Made by a program: the position numbers and the translations under genes. The notes below the pieces were generated by a model. That model saw only the letters and a program-made list of their open reading frames with translations, did not search any database and was not told the origin of the DNA. A stretch of 64,000 nucleotides of DNA, taken from the NCBI GenBank assembly GCA_963695705.1, contig CAVOHB010000009.1, positions 620,001 to 684,000 of the forward strand. Direction: 5' to 3'. The DNA comes from JBKPNJ01 sp963695705. GTDB lineage: Bacteria > Actinomycetota > Actinomycetes > Propionibacteriales > Nocardioidaceae. Each line of letters begins with the position of its first letter. Within the stretch, counting starts at the first letter, position 1. Shown piece after piece: positions 32,426 through 41,115 of this stretch.

Positions 32426-33424
32426 TCAGTGCCGGCCCACACCGAGGATGTCGATCTCGAAGATCAGCCTGGTGGTGGCGGTCACGTGGATGGTCGACTG
32501 ACCCTTGTCGCCGTACCCGTAGGCGGGAGGGACCACCAGCACGACCCGGCTGCCGACCCGCTGACCCACCAGCCCCTTGATCCAGCCCTTGATCAGCGGG
32601 ACATCGACCGAGAGGACTCGTGGACCCGTAGACCACGACTCGTCGAAGATCGTGCCGTCGGGATAGATCTGACCGATGTACTGAAGCGTGGCCAGATCAC
32701 CCTGCTTCAGCTTCGGACCGGTTCCCTGGATCGGGGTGTAGACCCCCAGCTTCGTGGGGACCTTGATCTCCTTGCCGGTCGACACGAAACCCGTCGGCTG
32801 GCCGTTACTGTCCAGCTTCAGGTCCGGAACCGTGGCAGGCAGCGGCGTGGCCTTCCCGGTCGCCATCGCCAGCGGATTTGGGTCACTCACCTGCTCGATC
32901 TTCATCACGAAGACGATCGAGTCGGTGGGCTGGATCCCGAACTGCTGGTTGCCCTGAGTGCTGAAGGCGTCGGCCGGGGGAACCGCAAGGACGACAGTGC
33001 TCCCCACGTTCTGCCCGACCAGTCCGGAGATGATGCCGGGTAGCATCCGCTGGTCCACGAGCGCGAACGCCTCTGGCGACCCCGTGACGTAGGTATTGTC
33101 AAAGACCACCGCGGTGGTGCCGTTGTAGGCGACGACCTCGGAGAGCACGGTATCCCCGTTGCTCACCTTCGGTCCCGTGCCCTGGTCGACGACCTTCACC
33201 TGCGTGGTCGATACCGAGAACGGCTTCGGGAAGTCGGCTTTGGGAGCTCCCTTGCCCGACAGCTTCACATGGACGTCGGCGACGCTCCCGGCAGCAGGGG
33301 CCGTTGACGTCGTGGAGGATGTCGTCGAGCTCGCATCCGACTTCGAGCTGTCACCGGAGCACGCCGTCGCCACGATCATCACGGGGACGGCAGCGAGGGC
33401 CAGGAATCGGCGCACGCACAACAC
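32426..33424 (-). CDS. tandem-FKBP peptidyl-prolyl isomerase lipoprotein
   Basis: A 332-residue exported isomerase. The N-terminus has Arg, a hydrophobic stretch and the lipobox VATAC, so it is a lipoprotein. A Ser/Thr-rich linker follows, then two FKBP domains at about 75-165 and 225-330. The second retains TLQYIGQIYPDGTIFDESW and VPPAYGYGDKG; the first is more divergent (VPPADAFSTQG). It catalyses proline isomerisation during folding of exported proteins. It lies 133 bp downstream of pafA on the same strand. The exact start among GTG/TTG codons near 33424 is uncertain. Confidence 0.87.
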   Translation of the reverse strand: MLCVRRFLALAAVPVMIVATACSGDSSKSDASSTTSSTTSTAPAAGSVADVHVKLSGKGAPKADFPKPFSVSTTQVKVVDQGTGPKVSNGDTVLSEVVAYNGTTAVVFDNTYVTGSPEAFALVDQRMLPGIISGLVGQNVGSTVVLAVPPADAFSTQGNQQFGIQPTDSIVFVMKIEQVSDPNPLAMATGKATPLPATVPDLKLDSNGQPTGFVSTGKEIKVPTKLGVYTPIQGTGPKLKQGDLATLQYIGQIYPDGTIFDESWSTGPRVLSVDVPLIKGWIKGLVGQRVGSRVVLVVPPAYGYGDKGQSTIHVTATTRLIFEIDILGVGRH

Positions 33425-33557
33425 CTCAATGCAGGTAAGGGGGATTTGTCGCCTGGACTAGAGAGCCAGCCTAACTGGCGGTTTCGGGCAATCCAAAGCG
33501 CTGACGTGCGCTGTGAGGAACCTGTGAGACTGCGCGACCGGGCTCGAAGCCGCCGCG

Positions 33558-34919
33558 CTACATGCTGTCGATGAGCTTCTGCACCCTGTCGTCATGAGCT
33601 CGGAAGGGGTCCTTGCACAGGACCGTGCGCTGCGCCTGGTCGTTGAGCTTCAGGTGCACCCAGTCCACGGTGAAGTCACGCCGGCGCTCCTGCGCCTTGC
33701 GGATGAACTCACCGCGCAGCCGTGCGCGGGTCGTCTGCGGCGGCACCGACTTGGCTTCGAAGATCCGCAGGTCGGACGTCACCCGGGCGACGGCGCCGCG
33801 TCGCTCGAGCAGGTAATAGAGACCGCGGCCGCGGTGGATGTCGTGGTAGGCCAGGTCGAGCTGGGCGATCCGCGGGTGGCTCAGGGGCAGCCCGTGGACG
33901 GTGCGGTAGCGGTCGATGAGGGTGTACTTGATCACCCAGTCGATCTCGCGCTCCACCAGGGACAGATCCTGGGACTCGATCGCCTTGAGGGTGCGCTCCC
34001 ACAGGTCGAGGGCCCTGTCGATCACCGGCGTGTGCAGCTCACGGCGGTCGACGAAGTTGCTGGCCTTGTTGAGGTACTCCGCCTGGATCTCCAGCGCGGT
34101 CGCCTCGCGCCCGTTGGCCAGCCGGACCTTACGCAGCCCGGCCATGTCGTGGGAGATCTCTCGGATCGCGCGTATCGGGTTCTCCAACGTCAGGTCGCGC
34201 ATCACCACGCCGGCCTCGATCATCCGCAGCACGAGGTCGGTCGAGGCGACCTTCAGCAACGTGGTCGTCTCACTCATGTTCGAGTCGCCGACGATCACGT
34301 GCAGGCGCCGGAACCGCTCCGCATCGGCGTGCGGCTCGTCCCGGGTGTTGATGATCGGCCGGGAACGAGTGGTCGCCGAGGACACGCCCTCCCAGATGTG
34401 CTCGGCCCGCTGGCTGACCGAGTAGACCGCGCCACGCGGAGTCTGCAGGACCTTCCCGGCACCACAGATGATCTGCCGACTGACCAGGAATGGAATCAGG
34501 ATGTCCGCAAGCCGGGAGAACTCACCGTGCCGTCCGACCAGGAAGTTCTCGTGGCAACCGTAGGAGTTGCCGGCGGAGTCGGTGTTGTTCTTGAACAGGT
34601 AGACGTCACCGGCGATGCCCTCGTCACGCAGTCGACGCTCGGCGTCGACCACGAGACCCTCGAGCACCCGTTCCCCCGCCTTGTCGTGCGTGACGAGGTC
34701 GATGAGGTCGTCGCACTCGGGCGTGGCGTACTCCGGATGGCTGCCGACATCGAGATAGAGCCGGGCCCCGTTGCGCAGGAAAACGTTGCTGCTCCTGCCC
34801 CACGACACCACGCGCCGGAACAGGTAACGGGCAACCTCGTCCGGCGAGAGACGCCGCTGCCCTTTGAACGTGCAGGTGACGCCGTACTCGTTCTCGATGC
34901 CGAAGATTCGGCGGTCCAC
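33558..34919 (-). CDS. pafA: Pup-protein ligase PafA
   Basis: Joins the C-terminal Glu of Pup to lysines of target proteins with ATP. The 453 residues belong to the carboxylate-amine ligase fold shared with Dop. The nucleotide/metal-binding GIENEYG is at residues 7-13 and the catalytic Asp57 lies in RLYLDVGSHPEYATPE. FKNNTDSAGNSYGCHEN and NTRDEPHADAERFRRLHVI are the other hallmark stretches. It lacks the Dop loop, which distinguishes it. The GTG has TAGGGT six bases upstream (leaderless). Confidence 0.96.
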   Translation of the reverse strand: MDRRIFGIENEYGVTCTFKGQRRLSPDEVARYLFRRVVSWGRSSNVFLRNGARLYLDVGSHPEYATPECDDLIDLVTHDKAGERVLEGLVVDAERRLRDEGIAGDVYLFKNNTDSAGNSYGCHENFLVGRHGEFSRLADILIPFLVSRQIICGAGKVLQTPRGAVYSVSQRAEHIWEGVSSATTRSRPIINTRDEPHADAERFRRLHVIVGDSNMSETTTLLKVASTDLVLRMIEAGVVMRDLTLENPIRAIREISHDMAGLRKVRLANGREATALEIQAEYLNKASNFVDRRELHTPVIDRALDLWERTLKAIESQDLSLVEREIDWVIKYTLIDRYRTVHGLPLSHPRIAQLDLAYHDIHRGRGLYYLLERRGAVARVTSDLRIFEAKSVPPQTTRARLRGEFIRKAQERRRDFTVDWVHLKLNDQAQRTVLCKDPFRAHDDRVQKLIDSM

Positions 34920-34925
34920 GCTGCC

Positions 34926-34931
34926 ACCCTA
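34926..34931 (-). promoter_or_regulatory. -10 hexamer TAGGGT for pafA
   Basis: Six bases upstream of the GTG; this suggests pafA has its own leaderless promoter in addition to any read-through from prcBA. Confidence 0.55.
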
Positions 34932-34987
34932 TGCCGTGCCTGCGGCCCATTCCCAGAATGAGCCCTCACTGGGACGTCGCCTCGTGC

Positions 34988-35788
34988 TCAGAGGGGATCC
35001 GGCCGCACGTCGCCGGTGGGTGCCGTCGGCGCCGGTGGTCCGGGCTCCGGACCGGTCACGGGCTCGGCTTCGGCGGCGCCGTTCGGCACGTCGATTGCGT
35101 CGAAAAGGTCGGTGAGCCGGCGCCCGACGATACGGCGGAACTTGCGTTCCTGCGGGCGGGTGCGGTCGAGCACGCCGACTTCGAGCTGGTCGACGGTGAC
35201 CTGCCGAGGCTGCTGCTGGTCGTGCCCGAGCGCCTGCACCGCGAGCCCCAGCGCCTCGACCAGCGCGAGCCCCTCGCGGTAGTGATCGGTGAGGTAGGTG
35301 TTGACGGTCTCAGCCGAACCACCCATGACCGCGAAACCCTTCTCGTCGGCCACCGAACCGTCGTAGGTCAGCCGGTAGATCTGGTCATCGTCGGGCGAGT
35401 CGCCGATCTCCGCGACGAAGATCTCTATCTCGTACGGCTTCTCTCCGGCGCTGGAGAAGATCGAACCCAGTGTCTGCGCGTACGCGTTCGCCAGGCTGCG
35501 CCCGGTGACGTCACGGCGGTCGTAGGAGTAGCCCCTGAGATCCGCGAGCCGGACCCCGGCGATCCGGAGGTTCTCGAACTCGTTGTAGCGCCCGACCGCG
35601 GCGAAGACGATGCGGTCATAGATCTCGCTGATCTTGTGCAGGGAGGGAGACGCGCTCTCGGCGACGAGCAGGATGCCGTCGACGTAGCGGACGACCACCA
35701 CGCTGCGGCCACGGCCGATGCCCTTCCGGGCGAAGTCGGCCCGGTCCTTCATCAGCTGCTCGGGCGAGACGTAGAACGGTACTGACAC
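34988..35788 (-). CDS. prcA: 20S proteasome alpha subunit
   Basis: Forms the outer gating rings of the 20S core. The 266 residues begin MSVPFYVSPEQLMKDRADFARKGIGRGRSVVVVRY, the usual bacterial alpha N-terminus with gating residues, followed by the Ntn fold (SLHKISEIYDRIVFAAVGRYNEFENLR, GYSYDRRDVTGRSLANAY). The C-terminus is acidic and Pro-rich (GPEPGPPAPTAPTG), longer than the ordered core. The GTG follows AAAGGA. It is 18 bp after prcB. Confidence 0.95.
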   Translation of the reverse strand: MSVPFYVSPEQLMKDRADFARKGIGRGRSVVVVRYVDGILLVAESASPSLHKISEIYDRIVFAAVGRYNEFENLRIAGVRLADLRGYSYDRRDVTGRSLANAYAQTLGSIFSSAGEKPYEIEIFVAEIGDSPDDDQIYRLTYDGSVADEKGFAVMGGSAETVNTYLTDHYREGLALVEALGLAVQALGHDQQQPRQVTVDQLEVGVLDRTRPQERKFRRIVGRRLTDLFDAIDVPNGAAEAEPVTGPEPGPPAPTAPTGDVRPDPL

Positions 35789-35806
35789 GCTGGGAGTCCT
35801 TTCGCG

Positions 35807-36652
35807 TCACGTGAGCGGGGCGGCGGGACCGTCGGGGCGCTGCATCCGGGCAGTCACGATACGGTCGGCGATCTCCCCCACCTCCGCCTCGGGCATCCGC
35901 TGCGTTCCGTCCTCGGTCATCACCATCACGACCGGAAAGATCCGTCGCGTGAGGTCGGGACCCCCGGTGGCCGAGTCATCATCAGCGGCGTCGTACAGCG
36001 CCTGCACGGTCGCGGTGATGCACTCCTGCGCATCGAAGTCGTCCCGGTAGAGCTTCTTCAGCGAGCCACGGGCGAACAGCGACCCCGATCCCACGGAGTG
36101 GAACGAGTGCTCTTCGTACCGGCCGCCGGTGACGTCGTAGGAGAAGATCCGGCCCACGCCGGTGTAATGGTCGTATCCGGCGAACAGCGGTACGACGGGA
36201 AGGCCCTGCATCGCCATCCCGAGGTTGGCCCGGATCAGGGCCGCCAACCGGTTCGCCTTGCCGTCCAGCGACAGCGTCGCGCCCTCGATCTTCTCGTAGT
36301 GTTCGAGCTCCACCTGGAACAGCCGCACCATCTCCACGGCCAGCCCCGCGGTTCCCGCGATGCCGACGCATGAGTACTCGTCAGCGGGAAACACCTTCTC
36401 GATGTCCCGCTGCGCGATGATGTTGCCCATCGTGGCTCGGCGGTCACCCGCCATCACCACCCCGCCGGTGAACGTCGTGGAGACGATCGTGGTGCCGTGC
36501 GGCACTTCGAGCGTGACCGGAGCGGACGGTGGCGTACGCCGCCCGGGAAGCAACACGGGCGCGTGCGCGCCGAGGAAGTCGGCGAACGAGGAGCTCCCGG
36601 GCGTCACGAACTCCGAAGGAAGCCGGCCGTTTCCGTCCTGCACAGTGCCCAC
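35807..36652 (-). CDS. prcB: 20S proteasome beta subunit (catalytic)
   Basis: The proteolytic subunit. A 53-residue propeptide ends at His-Gly, and self-cleavage would expose Thr54 (GTTIVSTTFTGGVVMAGDRRAT) as the catalytic N-terminal nucleophile. Further Ntn-fold marks are EKVFPADEYSCVGIAGTAG and FARGSLKKLY. The mature chain is about 228 residues. The GTG start follows AAAGGTGA. It lies downstream of pup and 18 bp before prcA, the standard pup-prcB-prcA order. Confidence 0.95.
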   Translation of the reverse strand: MGTVQDGNGRLPSEFVTPGSSSFADFLGAHAPVLLPGRRTPPSAPVTLEVPHGTTIVSTTFTGGVVMAGDRRATMGNIIAQRDIEKVFPADEYSCVGIAGTAGLAVEMVRLFQVELEHYEKIEGATLSLDGKANRLAALIRANLGMAMQGLPVVPLFAGYDHYTGVGRIFSYDVTGGRYEEHSFHSVGSGSLFARGSLKKLYRDDFDAQECITATVQALYDAADDDSATGGPDLTRRIFPVVMVMTEDGTQRMPEAEVGEIADRIVTARMQRPDGPAAPLT

Positions 36653-36726
36653 GCCTCACCTTTCACGGGTATCCGCCGCTGGCGGCGGTCGAGCCAACGT
36701 ACTCACCTGCGGTGACCGGGCGAGCG

Positions 36727-36936
36727 CTACTCGCCGCCCTTCTGCACGAATCCTTTGACGAACTCCTCGGCGTTGGACTCCAGCACCTCGTCGATCTCGT
36801 CGAGGATTGCGTCAACGTCCTCGTCCAGCTTTTCCTTCCGTTCGGCGACGTCTTCGTTCGGGGCGACGTCAGCGCCGTCCTCGGACTCGTTCGACTTGCG
36901 CGGCGATCTTTGCTGCTGGCCACCGTCTCGTGCCAT
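36727..36936 (-). CDS. pup: prokaryotic ubiquitin-like protein Pup
   Basis: The 69-residue modifier attached to proteasome substrates. It is polar and disordered in the first half and has the helical Mpa-binding segment (EKLDEDVDAILDEIDEVLE), split here for length. The C-terminus is VKGFVQKGGE. It ends in Glu rather than the Gln found in mycobacteria, so it needs no deamidation before ligation. The ATG at 36936 follows GAGGTGGG; an upstream in-frame ATG at 36966 would add ten residues. Confidence 0.95.
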   Translation of the reverse strand: MARDGGQQQRSPRKSNESEDGADVAPNEDVAERKEKLDEDVDAILDEIDEVLESNAEEFVKGFVQKGGE

Positions 36937-37045
36937 CTGTCCCACCTCACCGTTTGATCGGGCCATGACCGGGTGCCGTCGTGGACGGCCACGATCGAGT
37001 CCCTGACACAGACCATACCGAGTGGAGCTGTCGGACCAGTGCTGA

Positions 37046-38554
37046 TTAGCCGCCGGTGATCGCCCTGAACAGCTCCTCGGCGTCCGAGCAGCGCTCGAGC
37101 AGGTCACCGACGTGCTCCTTGGTGCCACGCAGGGGCTCCATCGTCGGTACGCGTTGCAGGGACTCGCGCCCCGGCAGATCGAAGATGACCGAGTCCCACG
37201 AGGCCGCCGCGATCTGGTCGGCGTACTGCGCCAGGCATCGCCCGCGGAAATAGGCGCGGGTGTCGGTGGGCGGGTGGTGGACGGCCTTGTCGACCTCGGC
37301 GTCGGTGACCAGCCGTTCGATCGAGCCTCGCTGGACCAGGCGCTGGTAGAGCCCCTTCTCCCGGCGGACGTCGGCGTACTGGAGATCGATGAGGTGCAGC
37401 TTGGCGTGGTCCCACCCCAGACCGTCCCGCTCGCGGTACTGCTCGAGAAGCGCCAGCTTGGCCACCCAGTCCAGCTCCTGCCGGCACAGCATCGGATCCT
37501 GTTCGAGACGCGTGAGCACCGACTCCCAGCGGTCGAGGACGTCCCTGGTCTGGTCGTCGGCATCGACGCCGTAGCGGTGTTCGACGTACTTGCGCGCCTG
37601 GTCGAGGTACTCGAGCTGTATCTGCACGGCGGTCAGCCGGCGACCGTCACGGAGCGTGACCAGCTGCTTGAGGGTGGGATCGTGTGACACCTCGTGCAGG
37701 CTGGTGACCGGCTTGTCGACCGCGAGGTCGTCGGTGAGCCACTTGTCCTCGATCATCGACAGGACCAGAGATGTGGTGCCGACCTTGAGGTAGGTCGAGA
37801 TCTCGGCCAGGTTGGCGTCGCCGATGATCACGTGCAGCCGCCGGTACTTGTCCGGATCCGCGTGCGGCTCGTCGCGGGTGTTGACGATCGGCCGCTTCAG
37901 CGTTGTCTCCAGGCCCACCTCGACCTCGAAGTAGTCTGCCCGCTGGCTGATCTGGAAGCCGTGCTTGCTGCCGTCCTGACGGAGGCCGACGCGTCCGGCA
38001 CCACACACCACCTGACGTGACACGAAGAACGGGGTGATGCCTCGCACGATGTCGACGAACTGGGTCGAGCGTCGCATCAGGTAGTTTTCATGGGCGCCGT
38101 ACGACGCGCCCTTGTTGTCGGTGTTGTTCTTGTACAGCAGGATCTCCGGCGATCCCGGAACCTGGGCCAGGACCGACGCCTCGCGCATCACCTGCTCCCC
38201 TGCCTTGTCCCAGAGCACCACGTCTCGGGGGGTGGTGCACTCCGGTGAGGAGTACTCGGGATGGGCATGGTCGACGTACAGCCGGGCACCGTTGGTCAGG
38301 ATGACGTTGGCCAGCCCGACGTCCTCGTCGTTGAGCTGGCTCGGGTCGGCCAGGTTGTGCCCGAGGTCGAAGCCGCGGGCGTCGCGCAGCGGGCTCTCCT
38401 CCTCGAAGTCCCAGCGGGCCCGGCGGGTCCGCGCCGTCGAGGATGCGTACGCGTTGACGATCTGCGAGGAGGCAAGCATCGGGTTGGCGTTCGGCTGACC
38501 GGCCACCGAGATACCGAACTCGGTCTCGGTGCCCATCACGCGCCGCACGGTCAT
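37046..38554 (-). CDS. dop: depupylase/Pup deamidase Dop
   Basis: Removes Pup from substrates and, where Pup ends in Gln, deamidates it. The 502 residues share the PafA fold. MGTETEFGISV holds the metal-binding Glu residues, RLYVDHAHPEYSSPE holds the catalytic Asp, and the Dop-specific loop (about residues 42-75, with RARWDFEEESPLRDARGFD) is present. YKNNTDNKGASYGAHEN and NTRDEPHADPDKYRRLHVI are family hallmarks. Because Pup here already ends in Glu, depupylation is the likely sole role. The ATG has TAGGGT six bases upstream. Confidence 0.96.
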   Translation of the reverse strand: MTVRRVMGTETEFGISVAGQPNANPMLASSQIVNAYASSTARTRRARWDFEEESPLRDARGFDLGHNLADPSQLNDEDVGLANVILTNGARLYVDHAHPEYSSPECTTPRDVVLWDKAGEQVMREASVLAQVPGSPEILLYKNNTDNKGASYGAHENYLMRRSTQFVDIVRGITPFFVSRQVVCGAGRVGLRQDGSKHGFQISQRADYFEVEVGLETTLKRPIVNTRDEPHADPDKYRRLHVIIGDANLAEISTYLKVGTTSLVLSMIEDKWLTDDLAVDKPVTSLHEVSHDPTLKQLVTLRDGRRLTAVQIQLEYLDQARKYVEHRYGVDADDQTRDVLDRWESVLTRLEQDPMLCRQELDWVAKLALLEQYRERDGLGWDHAKLHLIDLQYADVRREKGLYQRLVQRGSIERLVTDAEVDKAVHHPPTDTRAYFRGRCLAQYADQIAAASWDSVIFDLPGRESLQRVPTMEPLRGTKEHVGDLLERCSDAEELFRAITGG

Positions 38555-38560
38555 GGGACA

Positions 38561-38566
38561 ACCCTA
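38561..38566 (-). promoter_or_regulatory. -10 hexamer TAGGGT for dop
   Basis: Six bases upstream of the dop ATG, no ribosome binding site; a leaderless start that could drive dop-pup-prcB-prcA. Confidence 0.55.
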
Positions 38567-38648
38567 CGCGGACGCGGGTCCCGGCCGACTGTCCCGAACC
38601 CCAGCCGCCCCGCAGCGGCTCTCCGGCGTACGTCAGGCAATTCGAGGC

Positions 38649-38696
38649 CTGTGACCCTCCGCTGCAGGACGTAACGAGTCGGCGGCAGGGTCACAG
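38649..38696 (-). terminator. hairpin terminator of the GNAT gene
   Basis: CTGTGACCCT and AGGGTCACAG pair perfectly (10 bp) around a 28-base loop. The hairpin overlaps the GNAT stop codon and separates this gene from dop. Confidence 0.5.
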
Positions 38697-39191
38697 CGCC
38701 TTTCCGAGGTGGATGCTCTGCGGCGAATGCCGGTAGTAGCCGAACGCCGGAATATCGGTGTAGCCGCAGGCGCGGTAGAGCGACACCGCCTCGGGCTGCA
38801 CCGAGCCGGTCTCGAGTACGAGCCAGTCGACGCCCGCGGCGCGGGCTGACTCCTCCAGGCCATGCAGGATCCTGCGCGCGTACCCGCGGCCGCGCGCGTC
38901 CGGAGTGACGTACATGCGCCTGATCTCGCCAGGATTGCGACCGGGCACCGCACCTGCCTGTGCTGGGCCGTGGCGCCGCCAGCCACCCATCGCCACCGGC
39001 CGGCCCTCGGAGTAGCCGACCAGGAAGATGCCGTCGGGAGGCTCGAACTCGTCTGGCTCCAGGGGTGACTCGTCGATCCCGCCGTACCTGCGTACGTACT
39101 CCTGCTGGATCTCTGCGATCAGCACGTCCAGATCGGCACTCCCGTAGCCGGCGCGGCGGATCTCCATCCCGGTCCCGGTCTCGGCAGTCAT
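38691..39191 (-). CDS. GNAT family N-acetyltransferase
   Basis: A 166-residue acyl-CoA-dependent acetyltransferase of unknown substrate. The acetyl-CoA-binding motif A is visible as EIRRMYVTPDARGRGYARRIL (R/Q-x-x-G-x-G/A form), followed by VDWLVLETGSVQPEAVSLYRACGY. The N-terminal half carries acidic strands, and the C-terminus ends HLGKAL. The ATG has TAGGCT six bases upstream. It is divergent from the Nudix gene with 49 bp between starts and lies in the variable patch between dop and mpa. Confidence 0.87.
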   Translation of the reverse strand: MTAETGTGMEIRRAGYGSADLDVLIAEIQQEYVRRYGGIDESPLEPDEFEPPDGIFLVGYSEGRPVAMGGWRRHGPAQAGAVPGRNPGEIRRMYVTPDARGRGYARRILHGLEESARAAGVDWLVLETGSVQPEAVSLYRACGYTDIPAFGYYRHSPQSIHLGKAL

Positions 39192-39197
39192 CCCAGG

Positions 39198-39203
39198 AGC
39201 CTA
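39198..39203 (-). promoter_or_regulatory. -10 hexamer TAGGCT for the GNAT gene
   Basis: Six bases upstream of the ATG. On the other strand, CACGAT lies six bases before the Nudix GTG and may be a weaker equivalent. Confidence 0.5.
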
Positions 39204-39240
39204 CGGCGACTCGGTCCGGCCGGGCTGCCACGATGATCGG

Positions 39241-39648
39241 GTGAGCAGCGAGGAGCGGATCTCGGTTCTGGACGAGTCGGGTGCGGTCGTCGGCGAGGCA
39301 CCGCGCAGCCGGGTCCGGGCCGAGAACCTGTGGCACGGGGCGACCGGGGTTCTCGTGCGCAACAGCGACGGCGACATCTACGTCCACCGCCGCACCGACA
39401 GCAAGGACCTCTTCCCAGGTGCGCACGACTGCCTGGCCGGTGGCGTGCTGCTGGCCGGGGAGACCCCCGAGGAGGGGGCCAGGCGAGAGCTCGAGGAGGA
39501 GCTCGGAATCGCCGGGGTGGCTCTCGGACCGGTTACGCAAGGACGCTACGCCGATGACAAGACGCGCTACATCGCGCATGTGTACGAGATCACCTGGGAC
39601 GGGCCGATCGTCCACCAGGCAGACGAGGTCGCCTGGGTACGTGGATGA
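39241..39648 (+). CDS. Nudix hydrolase, C-terminus displaced into the next frame
   Basis: Hydrolyses nucleoside-diphosphate-linked compounds; the substrate is unknown. The 135 residues hold a complete Nudix box (GGVLLAGETPEEGARRELEEELGI, i.e. Gx5Ex7REUxEExGU). It stops early at DEVAWVRG; in relatives a final helix with a WPFVPDS-like segment follows, and exactly that appears at the start of the overlapping downstream gene in the other frame. The stop overlaps the next ATG (ATGA). A split Nudix-kinase fusion, programmed frameshift or sequence error are all possible. Confidence 0.8.
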   Translation: MSSEERISVLDESGAVVGEAPRSRVRAENLWHGATGVLVRNSDGDIYVHRRTDSKDLFPGAHDCLAGGVLLAGETPEEGARRELEEELGIAGVALGPVTQGRYADDKTRYIAHVYEITWDGPIVHQADEVAWVRG

Positions 39649-40532
39649 CCCCCGAGCATCTGCACGAGAAGCTCGCCGACCCGAGCTGGCCGTTCGTGCC
39701 TGACAGCCGGTTCCTGATCGAGACGATGCTCGACAAGATCGTCAGCGACCGGGTGCCGATCGACAGCGGGTGGGACAGCCGGGCCTGGGTCGTCGAGGGC
39801 ACCTGGATCGAGCGTGAGCCGCGCCGTCCCGAGGTCGCCGACCGGCTGAAGGCGGAGACCCAGCTGCTCCCCTGGCTGGCACCGCTGCTGCCGGTGCCGC
39901 TCCCGCTTCCCCACATCGTCGCGACCGACCCGCTACGGGTCCGGCACCGGCTCATCACCGGCGATCCGATCACCCAGGCCGAGGACGGGGCTCTGGGGGA
40001 CCTGGGCGACGAGATCGGAGCCGCGCTGCTGGCGCTGCACCACGCACCGGTGGAGGAGGCTGTTGCCCGGGGGGTCCCCGACGGCTCAATGTCACATCGG
40101 GCGTTGCAGGACGTACTCGACCGGTGCCGGCGCGATGTGCTGCCGCTGCTCGCCTTCGCCGAGCGCGAAGCAGGGCATGCACTGTTGGACGAGCTGGGCG
40201 CCGCACCGTTCGTCGCGTTGGTGCACGGTGACCTCGGTCCGGAGCACATGCTGGTCCGCGACGACTCTGTCTCCGGGATCATCGACTGGACCGACGCACA
40301 CGTCGGCGACCCCGCACTCGATCTCGCCTGGGGGTTGCACAGCTCCGCCGAAGCGTTCGCCTCGGAGCTGCTGCGGGTCTATGCGCCCGACGATGACACG
40401 CTGCGGCGAGCGGCGCTGTGGCATCGGCTGGGTCCGTGGCATGAGGTGATCTACGGCCTCGACGAGCACCGACCGGACCTGGTGGTCTCCGGCTTGGATG
40501 GAGTACGCGCGCGGCTGTTGCCCGCCGACTGA
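39645..40532 (+). CDS. aminoglycoside phosphotransferase (APH) family protein
   Basis: A 295-residue small-molecule kinase of the APH family. The ATP-site start VPIDSGWDSRAWVVEGTWIEREPRRPEVADRL is at about 38-68, the catalytic Brenner motif is VALVHGDLGPEHMLV, and the metal motif is IIDWTDAHVGDPALDLAWGL. The first 30 residues (LHEKLADPSWPFVPDSRFL) look like the missing tail of the upstream Nudix protein rather than APH sequence. It overlaps the Nudix gene by 4 bp. The substrate is unknown; the family includes macrolide, aminoglycoside, choline and homoserine kinases. Confidence 0.82.
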   Translation: MTPEHLHEKLADPSWPFVPDSRFLIETMLDKIVSDRVPIDSGWDSRAWVVEGTWIEREPRRPEVADRLKAETQLLPWLAPLLPVPLPLPHIVATDPLRVRHRLITGDPITQAEDGALGDLGDEIGAALLALHHAPVEEAVARGVPDGSMSHRALQDVLDRCRRDVLPLLAFAEREAGHALLDELGAAPFVALVHGDLGPEHMLVRDDSVSGIIDWTDAHVGDPALDLAWGLHSSAEAFASELLRVYAPDDDTLRRAALWHRLGPWHEVIYGLDEHRPDLVVSGLDGVRARLLPAD

Positions 40533-40612
40533 CCCGCCGCTTTGCCGGACCGTGCCTCACGTCCGAGTCAGTGTGCAGGGCACCGCGCGCCCGTTGTAGG
40601 GAGGTGCTCCGC

Positions 40613-40862
40613 GTGACCGTGTGTGGCTCGTGCGGGGTGGACAACCCGCCCGAAAACCGCTTCTGCGACGACTGCGGTGCGAGCCTGGCCGTGACATGTC
40701 CCGCCTGCGGCTCGCGCCGGTCCGCGCGGGAAAGCGCTTCTGCGGCCACTGCGGCCAGCCGGTGTCCGTACACGCGTCGTCACGGCTGGATCCGGTTCCG
40801 GTGGCGCCGGCGACCAGGCAGGCGGCAACCGATGCGCCCGCGCCCGCGCCGCGATCGCTCGA
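40613..40862 (+). pseudogene. remnant of a double-zinc-ribbon protein, frameshifted and truncated
   Basis: From a GTG after GGGAGG, the frame reads VCGSCGVDNPPENRFCDDCG, then TCPACG, the first ribbon and a half of a double zinc ribbon. One base appears to be missing near 40712; in the next frame the pattern continues as GKRFCGHCGQPV and a Pro/Ala-rich linker. Such N-termini precede adenylate/guanylate cyclase domains in actinobacterial signalling proteins, but nothing of a cyclase domain follows. The similarity ends where repeat element B begins. Confidence 0.6.
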
Positions 40863-40950
40863 GTCCGGGGCCGACCACTGCGGTCCTTGACTCCGCAGAA
40901 TTGTGCAGGCGATGAGAGTTGTCGCACCGGATCACCCGCAACAACTGCAC
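40863..40950 (-). repeat. dispersed intergenic repeat, copy 2 (element B)
   Basis: The inverted counterpart of 15365-15452. On the minus strand it can form two hairpins: AGTTGTTGC with GCGACAACT, and CTGCGG with CCGCAG around a 9-base loop. The second stem carries one mismatch in copy 1. It abuts the zinc-ribbon remnant. Confidence 0.75.
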
Positions 40951-41115
40951 ACTTCGGGCGGCAGGCGACACGGTGGGGCTCCGCTGGGTGGTGCGTCAGC
41001 ATGACCGCACCGACCATGTGCGCCCTTGGTTGGTCACCGGCCGGCTCAACCGTGACCCATAACTGCGAAATTCCCGGCAGTGGTTCACCCTGCGCACACC
41101 CACACGACGCAGCCC
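40951..41115. other. unassigned sequence between repeat B and the glycosylase remnant
   Basis: 165 bp in which no frame gives a recognised protein and no promoter or RNA fold was convincing. Together with the flanking remnants it looks like decayed sequence. Confidence 0.4.
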
